Part shown: in pieces, positions 37,084 to 44,860 of the stretch
Layout: each line of letters opens with the position of its first letter
How positions within the stretch are numbered: the stretch's first letter is position 1
Assembly: GCA_016861025.1 (NCBI GenBank)
Contig: BOKO01000009.1
Span: 124,001-188,000, forward strand
Length of the DNA: 64,000 nucleotides
DNA from: Chloroflexota bacterium
GTDB lineage: Bacteria > Chloroflexota > Anaerolineae > Caldilineales > Caldilineaceae
Reading direction: 5' to 3'
Program-made: the position numbers and the translations under genes
The notes under the pieces: model-generated
What the model was told of the DNA's origin: nothing
Databases searched by the model: none
Seen by the model: only the letters and a program-made list of their open reading frames with translations

Positions 37084-38603
37084 GCCCAAACCAATCGCTT
37101 CTGTTTATGCCCTTGATCGATTTCACGCTGATCAGCCAGGCGAAAACTATGAATAGAGTTTTGTAACCCAGGCGTATCCGATACCCAAACCACCACACGG
37201 ATATACTGCGATCCATTCAAGCGCCGATACCAAATTCCAATCTGAGAATCTCGCTTGTTTCGATGAATTTCATCTGGCGCAAACAGCGTTTCCATTAACT
37301 TGCCTTCAAAGGCTGCCATCTCAGGATGACGCTCCAGATAATGCGCCCGACGTTCGCCTGTCAACACAACTTGAGCAGTAACGCTCGACGGCCACTGATG
37401 GCGTAATGCCTGATAGGTTCTGGTTGGCAATTCGCCCAATGACAACACTGCTTTGCGATCCGTCAGTTCACCAATTTTCTTGCTGACTACCTGCCAGGTC
37501 TTTTGCTGCTGCGCTTTTCTCATCCACCGCTGCGCCTCCTCCCTCCCCAACACCTGGCGCAGACTCTTGACATACCGGCTATCGCCCCAATCCGGGTCAC
37601 GCCGCACACCCACAAAATCAACCAGCTTCACCGCACCCGCCCGGTACGCTGCACCCGCCGCCTTGCCCAGCTTGGCGTCTTGCTGCGCCGGCGTCATCTG
37701 CGCAAAAAGTTCTTCGCCCGGCGTCACCTCAATCGGCGCACCCTTCACCCCGGGGACCATCACACACCGACAATTGGGGTGACTGTCGATCCGGCGCTCA
37801 ACCCCATGCACCGACCCGTGCATCGCCAGGCAGCTCACACACGTGCGTGAATCCGCTGCACTCAACCACACCCACCCGTCCAACACATCGCTGTTCGCCT
37901 CATACGTGCGTCGGCTCGCTTCCCGATACGCCCGAATCTGTTCCGTGCGCGCAATCGTCAGCGCCCGGCTCAGCCCCATGCCAAACTGTTGGCGCACTAG
38001 CCTTGCCGTCTCCCGTGGCCCCATCCCCGTCGCCACCGCCGTCTCCAGCGCCTCCCGCACACCCCGGCCCGTGCGCTCGCCCAACGCCTCAAACAATTCC
38101 CGCAGCGGCGACCCATCCGACGCCAGCCCAACCAACTCCTCCACCGCCGACGTGGGCAACCGATTGAACATCCCCACCAACTCCGGCGCACCCGCTGCCC
38201 TGGCCGCTTCCGTCATCAACGCCTGCGCATTCGCCTGCGCCGCCTGCACCGCCTGCAATTGACCCGCTTCCGTCAGATCGCTCGCCAGCGCCGCAAACTG
38301 CCGCAGCTCTCGCTCCACCTGCGCCAGCAGCGTGCGCAGTCGCTCCCGCCGATGCACCCACGACACCGAAAATGTCCCCGGCGCCTGCGGCAGCACCGGC
38401 CCGCCTGGTTGCCTGGGCGTGAACGGCCCCACCGTCAACCCTGCCGCCTCCGCTTCGGCAATCTGCTGCTCGAGCTGGTCAAGCTCAGCACGCAGCCGTC
38501 GCCACGTCGCCGCATACGCCCGCACCATCTCGCTGGCCGCCGCCCGTTCCTGCCGTAGCAACTGCGCCCGAAAGCGCAGCGCCGCATCAGTCAGCCTGCT
38601 CAT
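37074..38603 (-). CDS. MuF-type head morphogenesis protein fused to a PBECR-like nuclease domain
   Basis: This 509-residue protein has a coiled-coil N-terminus, a Mu gpF/SPP1 gp7-like minor head domain (RTEQIRAYREASRRTYEANS, then WLSAADSRTCVSCLAMHGSV and SHPNCRCVMVPGVKG, about residues 220-290), a linker, and a C-terminal domain from about residue 405. That last domain (VLTGERRAHYLERHPEM, RDSQIGIWYRRLNGSQYIRV, SIHSFRLADQREIDQGHKQK) resembles the barnase/EndoU/colicin/RelE-like (PBECR) RNase fold found fused to MuF proteins. MuF proteins enter the capsid, so the domain could be carried in the virion as an early effector. Nuclease activity is inferred. Located after the portal, as usual. Confidence 0.78.
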   Translation of the reverse strand: MSRLTDAALRFRAQLLRQERAAASEMVRAYAATWRRLRAELDQLEQQIAEAEAAGLTVGPFTPRQPGGPVLPQAPGTFSVSWVHRRERLRTLLAQVERELRQFAALASDLTEAGQLQAVQAAQANAQALMTEAARAAGAPELVGMFNRLPTSAVEELVGLASDGSPLRELFEALGERTGRGVREALETAVATGMGPRETARLVRQQFGMGLSRALTIARTEQIRAYREASRRTYEANSDVLDGWVWLSAADSRTCVSCLAMHGSVHGVERRIDSHPNCRCVMVPGVKGAPIEVTPGEELFAQMTPAQQDAKLGKAAGAAYRAGAVKLVDFVGVRRDPDWGDSRYVKSLRQVLGREEAQRWMRKAQQQKTWQVVSKKIGELTDRKAVLSLGELPTRTYQALRHQWPSSVTAQVVLTGERRAHYLERHPEMAAFEGKLMETLFAPDEIHRNKRDSQIGIWYRRLNGSQYIRVVVWVSDTPGLQNSIHSFRLADQREIDQGHKQKRLVWAKK

Positions 38604-38802
38604 CTGGGTGCATCCTGCGTCGCAACTCCGCCATATCGCTGCCCGCCACCGTCACCTGCTCACCCTGGTGCAATCGCTCAATCGCCTCCTCAACTGTCGG
38701 GCATTCACTGCGCAACGCCGTCGTCGAACGCACATGCAGCCATCGCCGGTCAGCGTCATAGCGCACCCAGTACGCTGAACATGCTCCCCCCGCAATCGCC
38801 AT
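38587..38802 (-). CDS. Small phage protein of unknown function
   Basis: This 71-residue protein lies between the portal-proximal small gene and the MuF gene, overlapping the latter by 17 bp in another frame. It reads GGACSAYWVRYDADRRWLHV, then TVEEAIERLHQGEQVTV. The start of the chain hints at a short strand pair plus a helix. No family is recognised; the tight packing in the operon supports that it is real. Confidence 0.55.
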   Translation of the reverse strand: MAIAGGACSAYWVRYDADRRWLHVRSTTALRSECPTVEEAIERLHQGEQVTVAGSDMAELRRRMHPDEQAD

Positions 38803-39003
38803 CTACTTCACCCTCCAATCAAACTCCAACGGCCTGCGTGGTCGCTTCACCGTCACCGACCCGTCAACCCGCACCCGCACCACATATTCCCCGGCCCCGT
38901 GCGCCGCCACCAACTCTCCCAACCAATGCAGCCAGGTTGGGTCAACCCGCGCCGGCGCATTGTCAGGCTCGTCGCACAAGGGTTTATTGTCGGTCGTTGC
39001 CAT
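38803..39003 (-). CDS. Small phage protein of unknown function
   Basis: This 66-residue protein begins two bases before the portal stop region ends and finishes next to the start of the following small gene. The last half is basic and strand-like (YVVRVRVDGSVTVKRPRRPL). The first codons are encoded by a copy of the 27-bp motif (38970-38996). Function unknown. Confidence 0.55.
   Translation of the reverse strand: MATTDNKPLCDEPDNAPARVDPTWLHWLGELVAAHGAGEYVVRVRVDGSVTVKRPRRPLEFDWRVK
38970..38996. promoter_or_regulatory. 27-bp prophage motif, copy 6
   Basis: CGTCGCACAA, seven bases, TTGTCGGTCG. It overlaps the first codons of the small gene at 38803-39003, so it is one of the few copies inside a reading frame. 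Confidence 0.75.
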
Positions 39004-40317
39004 CTATACACCCCGGTCAAACGCCGTCAACAGCTGCTCGCCCAGCATCCCGCCGTCCATCTCCCGCTTCTCCCGCTCTATGTCCGGGTCATAGCCCAAA
39101 TTGCGCAGCGTCGTATCCTGGCTCACCCCGATCTGGCTCTCCAGCACCGCCGCCTGAAGCGTCTCCAGCCGGTTCGATGGCAGCAACTCCGGCCACGTCA
39201 GCCGCACCAGGTTATCAGGCCCATAGCCAGCCATATCGAGCAGTCGCCGGAAAAGCTCCACAATCAGACTGCCATACGTCAACCGCTTCTGCTCCGTGCG
39301 GTCGAGCAGCGGCTGATACAAAATGCGCAGCGCCACGCCCGACAGCGCCCCAGCATTCTCCAACTTGCCCGTTGCCACTTCCGGCACGTGCGCCGTCTCG
39401 TGCAACGCCATCTTCAGTCGCTCATAATATGTAATGCTGCTCGTCAAATCGCTCTGCATCTCCAAATTCTGCAACGTAGCGCCAGCCGGCAACACAATCG
39501 TCTCATCCACGCCCATCTTCAGCGTGTTTGCCGCAAAGCCCTGACCCCACGTTCTGGGATGTGCATGAAAACGGATGATCCGCTGCAAATTGCTCAGCGT
39601 AAAGTTGATCGCATAGTTCAACCTTAGCACATCCTCTTCCACGTCGGCCACGCCGTAATACTCGTTGGGGCTGGGCAGATTCTGCATATCCACCACCGGC
39701 GCCCAGTTCCACGGCCACTGAATCGCCTGCCGGGTCTCCCAGCTGCCGTTATTCACGCTCACCTCATCCGTGATCGTCCAGCGTCCGCCGGCATCCCGCT
39801 CGATCACCTGGCGCACCACCAGCCGTTCGCCCTCTTTCCCCATCGCCGGATACTGAATGATATAGCGCCACACCAGGTCAATGTCATCCGGATCGCACAC
39901 CACCGTCACATACTCCGGCGACAAATTCACCAGCCGAGGATAGCCGCCCGGCGTTGCACTCGGCACAATCTTCACAAAGCAGTGCCCACACACCCCGCCG
40001 TTCACCGCCAGCTTCTGCCATAGCAACTGCCCGCCGTTCACCCGCATACACTCATCCAACCACTGTTCCGCTGGCGTGCGCTTGCTGCTGTCACTGTCCA
40101 ACTCAAACTGAAACGGTTGCCCGAACAGAAAGCTCACGCCCTTGTCCACAATCAACCGCACATAGTTCACCGCTACATTGTCATCGACCGCACCCGGCTT
40201 CATTTTCAGCGCCGGCGGAAAAGACCCAAAATACGCATCCCACGCCTTCTGCCACCGCTCCAACCGTGCCCGCTCTTCGGCGACAATCCCGGCCATCCAC
40301 ATCTGCGAAGCAATCAT
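39004..40317 (-). CDS. Portal protein (SPP1 gp6-like)
   Basis: This 437-residue protein forms the dodecameric portal vertex. Typical phrases are VNYVRLIVDKGVSFLFGQPF early, PVVDMQNLPSPNEYYGVADV, YAINFTLSNLQRIIRFHAHP, and YERLKMALHETAHVPEVATG. ATG 40317 is preceded by AGGAGGGGAAGGG, better than the in-frame ATG at 40338. It lies directly after the large terminase, the standard order. Confidence 0.92.
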   Translation of the reverse strand: MIASQMWMAGIVAEERARLERWQKAWDAYFGSFPPALKMKPGAVDDNVAVNYVRLIVDKGVSFLFGQPFQFELDSDSSKRTPAEQWLDECMRVNGGQLLWQKLAVNGGVCGHCFVKIVPSATPGGYPRLVNLSPEYVTVVCDPDDIDLVWRYIIQYPAMGKEGERLVVRQVIERDAGGRWTITDEVSVNNGSWETRQAIQWPWNWAPVVDMQNLPSPNEYYGVADVEEDVLRLNYAINFTLSNLQRIIRFHAHPRTWGQGFAANTLKMGVDETIVLPAGATLQNLEMQSDLTSSITYYERLKMALHETAHVPEVATGKLENAGALSGVALRILYQPLLDRTEQKRLTYGSLIVELFRRLLDMAGYGPDNLVRLTWPELLPSNRLETLQAAVLESQIGVSQDTTLRNLGYDPDIEREKREMDGGMLGEQLLTAFDRGV

Positions 40318-40328
40318 CCCTTCCCCTC

Positions 40329-41534
40329 CTATCCCCAAATGTTCGGTCCAATCGCCGCCTCACGCCCGATCCCCTGCCACGCCAGCGCCAGCGCCATCAC
40401 CGTATCATCGTGCAGTCCTTCCGGCGCCGAGTAACGCATCAACCCCGACGGCAATCGCTCCATCTCATACGCTTGCAGCTCATTCACCAACACCGGGTCA
40501 GCCACAATTCGCACATCGCCCCGCTCAAACGCCAACGCCAGCGCCTCAATCGCCACCGTCTTACTGGCATTCGTCGTCATGAACGGTTGCACCGGCAGCC
40601 CCTCCCGCTGCAACTGCTCGATCAGCGGCTCGCCGATGCTGTTGCGCTCTGCAATGATGGCAACTGGGCGAAAGCGCTCGTACAGCGCCCGCAGCCGTTT
40701 CAATTGCACGGCATAGTCAATCTGGTTAAACCGATCCAGATGCACCAGCGCCCGCCGCCCTGTGTTCAACACAGCCAGTGCCGTGAAATCATTGTGCTTG
40801 CCCCAGTCCACCCCGATGACATACTCATCGCCCGGCGTCCCCACGTCCTCTGGCGCCGCCGTTGCCATTTCCGCCACCCGCCGAAACACCCCACCGGCGT
40901 CGTCGATAAACTCCGCCAAAAACTCCTGCCGGAAGACCCGCTCCGGCAGACTTCCCCGCGCTGCCTCGATCTCCTCCGGTTGAATAAATGGATTCGTCGC
41001 CGTCGCAAAGCGCCACGACGCCCACTGCGCATTCGGCGGCTGCCCCATCTGCCACAGCCGCCAGAACCAATTGCGACCCTTCGGCGTGCTGATAAAGAGC
41101 GCCCTCCCCTGCCGGTCGGCGAGCGCCGGGCGCAGCGCCTCCGTCCATGCCGCTTCTGGGATAAACGCACACTCATCCATCACCAGAAAATCGAGTCCCT
41201 CACCGCGCAGACTTTGCGGATCATCCGCCGAACGCACCTGCACCGTCCCGCCGCCTGGCATCGACAACAGCTTGTCCGTCTGACGTAGCGCAGCGCCCGG
41301 AATCTGCCGCCCAAGCTGCTGCACCAGCCGCCAGCCCACCGCCGCCATCTTGTAAGAAGGCGCCACCCACCACGCCCGCCCACGCCGCAGCGCCGCCACA
41401 CAGCTCAACAGCGCCCCCAGCCTGGTCTTGCCCCATCTGCGCCCACATGCCAACACTCGAAAACGCGCCGGATGCTCGGCGATTATGCGCTGGTGCTCAT
41501 GTAATGGCGGCAGCGTCACAGCAAGCTGCGTCAT
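40329..41534 (-). CDS. terL: Terminase large subunit
   Basis: This 401-residue packaging motor has an ATPase domain with Walker A-like CGRRWGKTRLGALL (near residues 30-37), Walker B FLVMDECAF (near 116) and coupling motif ALFISTPKGRNW. The C-terminal RNase H-like nuclease has YVIGVDWGKHNDFTALAVL as first acid motif and a final DDT (GLHDDTVMALALAW). It overlaps the small subunit stop by 4 bp (ATGA). Domain order and length agree with the large terminase family. Confidence 0.94.
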   Translation of the reverse strand: MTQLAVTLPPLHEHQRIIAEHPARFRVLACGRRWGKTRLGALLSCVAALRRGRAWWVAPSYKMAAVGWRLVQQLGRQIPGAALRQTDKLLSMPGGGTVQVRSADDPQSLRGEGLDFLVMDECAFIPEAAWTEALRPALADRQGRALFISTPKGRNWFWRLWQMGQPPNAQWASWRFATATNPFIQPEEIEAARGSLPERVFRQEFLAEFIDDAGGVFRRVAEMATAAPEDVGTPGDEYVIGVDWGKHNDFTALAVLNTGRRALVHLDRFNQIDYAVQLKRLRALYERFRPVAIIAERNSIGEPLIEQLQREGLPVQPFMTTNASKTVAIEALALAFERGDVRIVADPVLVNELQAYEMERLPSGLMRYSAPEGLHDDTVMALALAWQGIGREAAIGPNIWG

Positions 41535-42160
41535 TCCTCAATCCCATCACCGTCCGACAAGCCGTTCTTGTCAGACGCTTCCACCTCGCCCCACGACAGC
41601 CGCACCATCACCTCACTGGGCCACTTGCTTGCCGTCGAGCTGTCGGCCCGGTCGAGCAGGCTGTTGATCGCCTTCACCACCTCCGCCGCCTTTACTTCCT
41701 CTTCAACCATCGTCTCCCCACGCCGCACACACATGATCCCCTGCGTCGCCATGCGCGCCAGCTGCATCGCCGCTGTGGGCGCCGCTTCCACAATCACATC
41801 GAGCGTGCGCTGGAGCGCACGCCCCTCGCGCACATTCAGCCACCACTCCGCTCGTCGCCGCGCCAACTCCAGCGCGTGCTGCACTTCCGGCTCATCGCGC
41901 CAACCTGGTCGTCGCACACCGTTGCGCGTCTCGCCATACCATGTTTCTTTCGAGCACGCGCCATTGCGCGACCAGACACTCGTCAACGGCTCGCCAGCGG
42001 CCTGCGCCTGCGCCACGCGCAGCACCGTCACCCGCTTGCGGCGCAGATGTCCCGGCGCCCCTGTAATCGCCTCCAACGCCTGCTGAATCTCGAACGTCAT
42101 CCATTCCGGCAAACGCTCAAATGCAGTATGGTTTGAGTATGGATTGAGTCTGTTTTGCAT
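41531..42160 (-). CDS. terS: Terminase small subunit
   Basis: This 209-residue protein lies immediately before and overlaps terL. It starts with a helical region (LPEWMTFEIQQALEAITGAP) and a likely HTH (AQAQAAGEPLTSVWSRNGAC then SKETWYGETRNG), followed by helical segments that could form the oligomer ring (VQHALELARRRAEWWLNVRE). The C-terminal tail is acidic. Position and layout support the call more than primary sequence. Confidence 0.72.
   Translation of the reverse strand: MQNRLNPYSNHTAFERLPEWMTFEIQQALEAITGAPGHLRRKRVTVLRVAQAQAAGEPLTSVWSRNGACSKETWYGETRNGVRRPGWRDEPEVQHALELARRRAEWWLNVREGRALQRTLDVIVEAAPTAAMQLARMATQGIMCVRRGETMVEEEVKAAEVVKAINSLLDRADSSTASKWPSEVMVRLSWGEVEASDKNGLSDGDGIEE
41551..41577. 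promoter_or_regulatory. 27-bp prophage motif, copy 7
   Basis: CGTCCGACAA, seven bases, TTGTCAGACG: only one arm mismatch, the most symmetric class. It lies inside the last codons of terS (encoding SDKNGLSDGD). Confidence 0.85.
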
Positions 42161-42237
42161 CTCTGAAACGGGCGCAAGCCCGTCCCAACTAACTGACCTT
42201 ATCTCGCTTGCCTACACGAAACATGTAGCACGCAGCA

Positions 42238-42492
42238 CTACGGCAGATCGGGCGCCTCGTCAAACAAAAAGCCTGGCGTCAGCGCAACACGCTCCAACCA
42301 GGCCACCCGCTGTTCCAACTCCGCAATCCGCCGCTGATGATCATCCAACCGGGCGTCTGCGCGCTGGTCATACGTGCGCAGATCATACTGCTGACCCCCC
42401 GTAACACGACCTTCCGTAACACGCCCCCCGTAACACGGTCGATCCAGCTCTCCCGGTATCGCATATTCAGGATCAAGAATATCTATCGCCAT
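42238..42492 (-). CDS. Small coiled-coil phage protein
   Basis: This 84-residue protein starts at ATG 42492 and contains GRVTEGRVTGG, encoded by three copies of CCCGTAACACG at about 42397-42437, followed by a short coiled coil (DARLDDHQRRIAELEQRVAW). Function unknown. It lies upstream of the terminase genes; the 77 bp between it and terS hold no gene. Confidence 0.6.
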   Translation of the reverse strand: MAIDILDPEYAIPGELDRPCYGGRVTEGRVTGGQQYDLRTYDQRADARLDDHQRRIAELEQRVAWLERVALTPGFLFDEAPDLP

Positions 42493-42509
42493 AGGAGTCA
42501 ACTCCCAAA

Positions 42510-42737
42510 TCAGCGCACTGTCGGCGCCACCATGCCGGCCAGCGCCCCCACCGCCACCGAACCCAACACAATCACACTCTCCGGCAGCGTCTTGTCCACC
42601 CATGCCAACACCACCCCACCCAACACCGTCAACACGCCAAGCAATGCCAACGCCACCACTACCACCATATAGATAGACACCGCTTTGGGACTCGAAACGA
42701 CCGGCTCCGGGAGCGCCTGCTGGGGAACCTCCATCAT
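42510..42737 (-). CDS. Two-helix membrane protein, holin candidate
   Basis: This 75-residue protein has two membrane segments (AVSIYMVVVVALALLGVLTV and VIVLGSVAVGALAGMVAPTV) separated by a short polar turn (WVDKTLPES), and a polar N-terminus. Size and topology fit class II holins. The neighbours are other small membrane proteins, which together could be a lysis cassette. No endolysin is recognised nearby. Confidence 0.5.
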   Translation of the reverse strand: MMEVPQQALPEPVVSSPKAVSIYMVVVVALALLGVLTVLGGVVLAWVDKTLPESVIVLGSVAVGALAGMVAPTVR

Positions 42738-42802
42738 TGATCGCCTCCTGGTAGTTTCATATTCAACAATTCAACGCTTAACTGTTTCGTAGTCTACCAC
42801 AA

Positions 42803-42819
42803 TTGATACTGAGTATCAA
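42803..42819. promoter_or_regulatory. 17-bp palindrome (operator-like)
   Basis: TTGATACT-G-AGTATCAA is a perfect palindrome in the 150-bp gap between the holin-like and the next gene. It may be an operator for a dimeric regulator. It is not the 27-bp motif. Confidence 0.5.
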
Positions 42820-42820
42820 C

Positions 42821-42855
42821 AGTAAAGCGCCGGTCAAATTGACCGGCGCTTTACT
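42821..42855. terminator. Perfect 35-bp inverted repeat
   Basis: AGTAAAGCGCCGGTCAA and TTGACCGGCGCTTTACT are exact complements around one base. As RNA it makes a very stable hairpin. There is no T-run beyond the stem on the minus strand except inside it. Placed between two leftward genes, it should block or slow transcription. Confidence 0.65.
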
Positions 42856-42867
42856 GTACTTCGTCAC

Positions 42868-42894
42868 CGTCTCACAACAAACACTTGTCAGCCA
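42868..42894. promoter_or_regulatory. 27-bp prophage motif, copy 8
   Basis: CGTCTCACAA, seven bases, TTGTCAGCCA. It overlaps the last codons of the gene ending at 42888. Confidence 0.75.
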
Positions 42895-43343
42895 CTCAAC
42901 ATCCGCCGAGCATCTTGCTCGGTGTAGTACTCCCTGTCACCAGGCAGCACCACAATCCATCCCTCAACCGAATCATACTCCAGCCGATGCCCCGGTCGCG
43001 CTGCCACCCGCACCACCGCCGCCGACGGCTGCGGCAATCCAGCCGGCACCGCTGGCGACCGCTGCCGCAGCACCTGCACGGCGACCACGACGGCCGCTGT
43101 CGATGCCACCACCACAACAACCACCACGACCAGCAACATCATCGCGTATTGTAGCGTGGCGGCTCGCTCTGCGGCTCGCTCCGTGCGCGCCGCCTCCTGC
43201 AACGCCAATCGCTCCGTGCGCGCCGCCTCCTGCGCCTGCACCTGCGCCGTGCGCTCGGCGGCAATCTGACTGGCTGGCGAATCAGCGCTCAACAACGCCA
43301 GCGTCAGCGCCGCCCCTGCTACCAAAGCCAATAGGAATCTCAT
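42888..43343 (-). CDS. Membrane protein with periplasm-type coiled coil
   Basis: This 151-residue protein has an N-terminal signal or anchor (RFLLALVAGAALTLALLSAD), an Ala/Glu/Arg-rich coiled coil with imperfect repeats (AARTERLALQEAARTERAAE), a second hydrophobic segment (MMLLVVVVVVVVASTAAVVV), and a 45-residue polar tail (RLEYDSVEGWIVVLPGDREY). ATG 43343 overlaps the upstream stop. It could be a spanin-like lysis factor, but no direct family match is recognised. Confidence 0.55.
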   Translation of the reverse strand: MRFLLALVAGAALTLALLSADSPASQIAAERTAQVQAQEAARTERLALQEAARTERAAERAATLQYAMMLLVVVVVVVVASTAAVVVAVQVLRQRSPAVPAGLPQPSAAVVRVAARPGHRLEYDSVEGWIVVLPGDREYYTEQDARRMLSG

Positions 43344-43657
43344 GAAATCACTCTCCTTTGCCGCTTCGTGCGGCTGGCGTATGCACGCCGCGCAGCAGGC
43401 GGCGGCGGAAACAACCACGACTTCACCGTGCGCCGCAGATTGATCGTCGCAGGCGCATCATCCCTGCTGCCGTAGACGATGCCCGCCACCGTCCATCCGA
43501 CGTTGGCAAGCACAACAAGCACGAGCGTAATCTCCCACGCTTGCTGCGGAGCAAGCGCGCTCAGCGCGCCCGTTCTGCGCTCGATACCGCTCATTGCGAA
43601 GAGCGCAACCATCTGCACCAGTTGCCAAAACGCAACACTCAGTAGATTGATTTTCAT
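43340..43657 (-). CDS. Small two-helix membrane protein
   Basis: This 105-residue protein has two membrane segments (LSVAFWQLVQMVALFAMSGI and EITLVLVVLANVGWTVAGIV) and a basic, Pro-rich C-terminus (WLFPPPPAARRAYASRTKRQ). It overlaps the next gene by ATGA. Holin or antiholin function is possible. Confidence 0.5.
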   Translation of the reverse strand: MKINLLSVAFWQLVQMVALFAMSGIERRTGALSALAPQQAWEITLVLVVLANVGWTVAGIVYGSRDDAPATINLRRTVKSWLFPPPPAARRAYASRTKRQRRVIS

Positions 43658-43710
43658 AGTCCCTTCTGCCCCAACATTTCAGTTAGACCAATCAGTACAC
43701 GAGACTGGTT

Positions 43711-43733
43711 CAGTCAGTCAGCCTGACTGACTG
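43711..43733. terminator. Hairpin at the 3' end of the 43714 gene
   Basis: CAGTCAGTCA (43711-43720) and TGACTGACTG (43724-43733) are exact complements around GCC. The hairpin covers the final codons and stop of the 43714-44472 gene. No T-run follows, so termination is uncertain. Confidence 0.5.
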
Positions 43734-44472
43734 GAATTCCGGCGTACACATCCAGCATCGCCAACGCCGTGTTCAGGTCATCGACCAGAACCTCCGTTCT
43801 GTTGCCGACGACCCGGAATAGCCCGGCGTCGCACGCCAGCTTGTGCGCTTCCCGCCAGCGCGCCTGCGTCCAGCCGTCGTGCATGGCGATCATCTTATCC
43901 TTGCTGAACGGCAAATTGCGGCACGCCCGCTCAACCAGCAGCCGCGCATCCCGATATGCCTGCGATGGCGCTGGCTCCTCCGCCTCGCGCAGCACCGCCG
44001 GCGTATACATGCGCTGCGTAGCCGCCGCCTGGCGCTGCTGCAATGCAATGCGTTCCTGCAAATCCTGGCGCGTGTTCCGCAGCGCCACCGTCAGCGCCTC
44101 GATCTCCTCGTCCGCCTGTTCCAACTCCGCTTCAAGCTCTTGAATGCGGCTTTCCATCCACACAAAGATGCCCGCCTGCTCCCGCTCGTCCAGCGCGCTG
44201 CGCCACATCATCAGCGCGCCAAACGCCACTGCGCCGGCGAAGAATGCGAAAATCGTCCACATCTGCATCGCAGGCAGCGGCGGATGCCACGTCTCGCTTA
44301 GCCCCACCAGATGCAGGCATAGCCACACAATCCACTGCGCCCCCACCAGCACCGCCACCACCCCTACCCAAATCCCTGCGTTGTCGCGCCACTTCGCCGC
44401 CACTGCATCCGGCGTAGCTGGCGCCGGGCGCACCGGCTCGTGCGCCGGAACAAATGTGTCCTTCTGCTGCAT
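43714..44472 (-). CDS. Membrane protein with coiled coil and winged-helix-like tail
   Basis: This 252-residue protein has two membrane helices (IWVGVVAVLVGAQWIVWLCL and MWTIFAFFAGAVAFGALMMW), a coiled coil (MESRIQELEAELEQADEEIE, residues 105-150), and a C-terminal domain (SKDKMIAMHDGWTQARWREA then DAGLFRVVGNRTEVLVDDLN) that looks like a winged helix. ATG 44472 has GGAGGTGA upstream. Function unknown; it may tether DNA or a regulator to the membrane. Confidence 0.6.
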   Translation of the reverse strand: MQQKDTFVPAHEPVRPAPATPDAVAAKWRDNAGIWVGVVAVLVGAQWIVWLCLHLVGLSETWHPPLPAMQMWTIFAFFAGAVAFGALMMWRSALDEREQAGIFVWMESRIQELEAELEQADEEIEALTVALRNTRQDLQERIALQQRQAAATQRMYTPAVLREAEEPAPSQAYRDARLLVERACRNLPFSKDKMIAMHDGWTQARWREAHKLACDAGLFRVVGNRTEVLVDDLNTALAMLDVYAGIPVSQAD

Positions 44473-44484
44473 TCTCACCTCCAA

Positions 44485-44515
44485 TCAAAAAGCGCATTGC
44501 TGTGGGAGCAATGCG
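44485..44515 (-). terminator. Intrinsic terminator inside the leftward unit
   Basis: On the minus strand GCGCATTGC and GCAATGCGC form a perfect 9-bp stem around seven bases, followed by TTTTTGATT. It ends transcripts from the 44627-44851 side just before the 44472 start. Confidence 0.8.
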
Positions 44516-44593
44516 CCTGATATACTATCAAGCGGGCGCCCACATCGCCCGTCTATGCCTGGCTGTCGGGTCCATCCATCAGCCAGGCATTTT
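44497..44593 (+). ncRNA. Candidate second prophage small RNA with promoter and terminator
   Basis: A rightward promoter TTGCTG (44497-44502), 18 bp, TATACT (44521-44526) precedes about 62 nt containing two hairpins: CGGGCG/CGCCCG (44533-44551) and a 10-bp stem TGCCTGGCTG (44556-44565) with CAGCCAGGCA (44580-44589), then TTTT. No open frame is present. The promoter overlaps the leftward terminator. The features are short and could be chance, so confidence is moderate. Confidence 0.45.
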
Positions 44594-44626
44594 ACTCGTT
44601 GAGTGACACCTTCATTCTGGTCCAAT

Positions 44627-44851
44627 CTAACAACCTGGCTGGGCGCACCAGTACCCAATCCGCTCATCGCACTCTGGCTCGTGCTCCCAATAGTAGCCGC
44701 TACCACACTCATTCTGCGACCACCAGCGCGCCCACGCCGGCGCATGTTCCCGCAAATAAATCATCAATCGCTCTTCTTCCAATCTGGCATTACGCGCCAA
44801 GTACCGTCTCCCCAGCGGGGGCACGTTTGGCAGTAGGTTGATTTGCTCCAT
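44627..44851 (-). CDS. Small phage protein, Trp/Cys-rich
   Basis: This 74-residue protein starts at ATG 44851 after ATAGGAGGGGACT, a strong binding site. It ends in a Trp/Cys-rich part (WARWWSQNECGSGYYWEHEP then CDERIGYWCAQPGC). Four Cys in the last 26 residues could bind metal. No family recognised. Confidence 0.55.
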   Translation of the reverse strand: MEQINLLPNVPPLGRRYLARNARLEEERLMIYLREHAPAWARWWSQNECGSGYYWEHEPECDERIGYWCAQPGC

Positions 44852-44860
44852 AGTCCCCTC

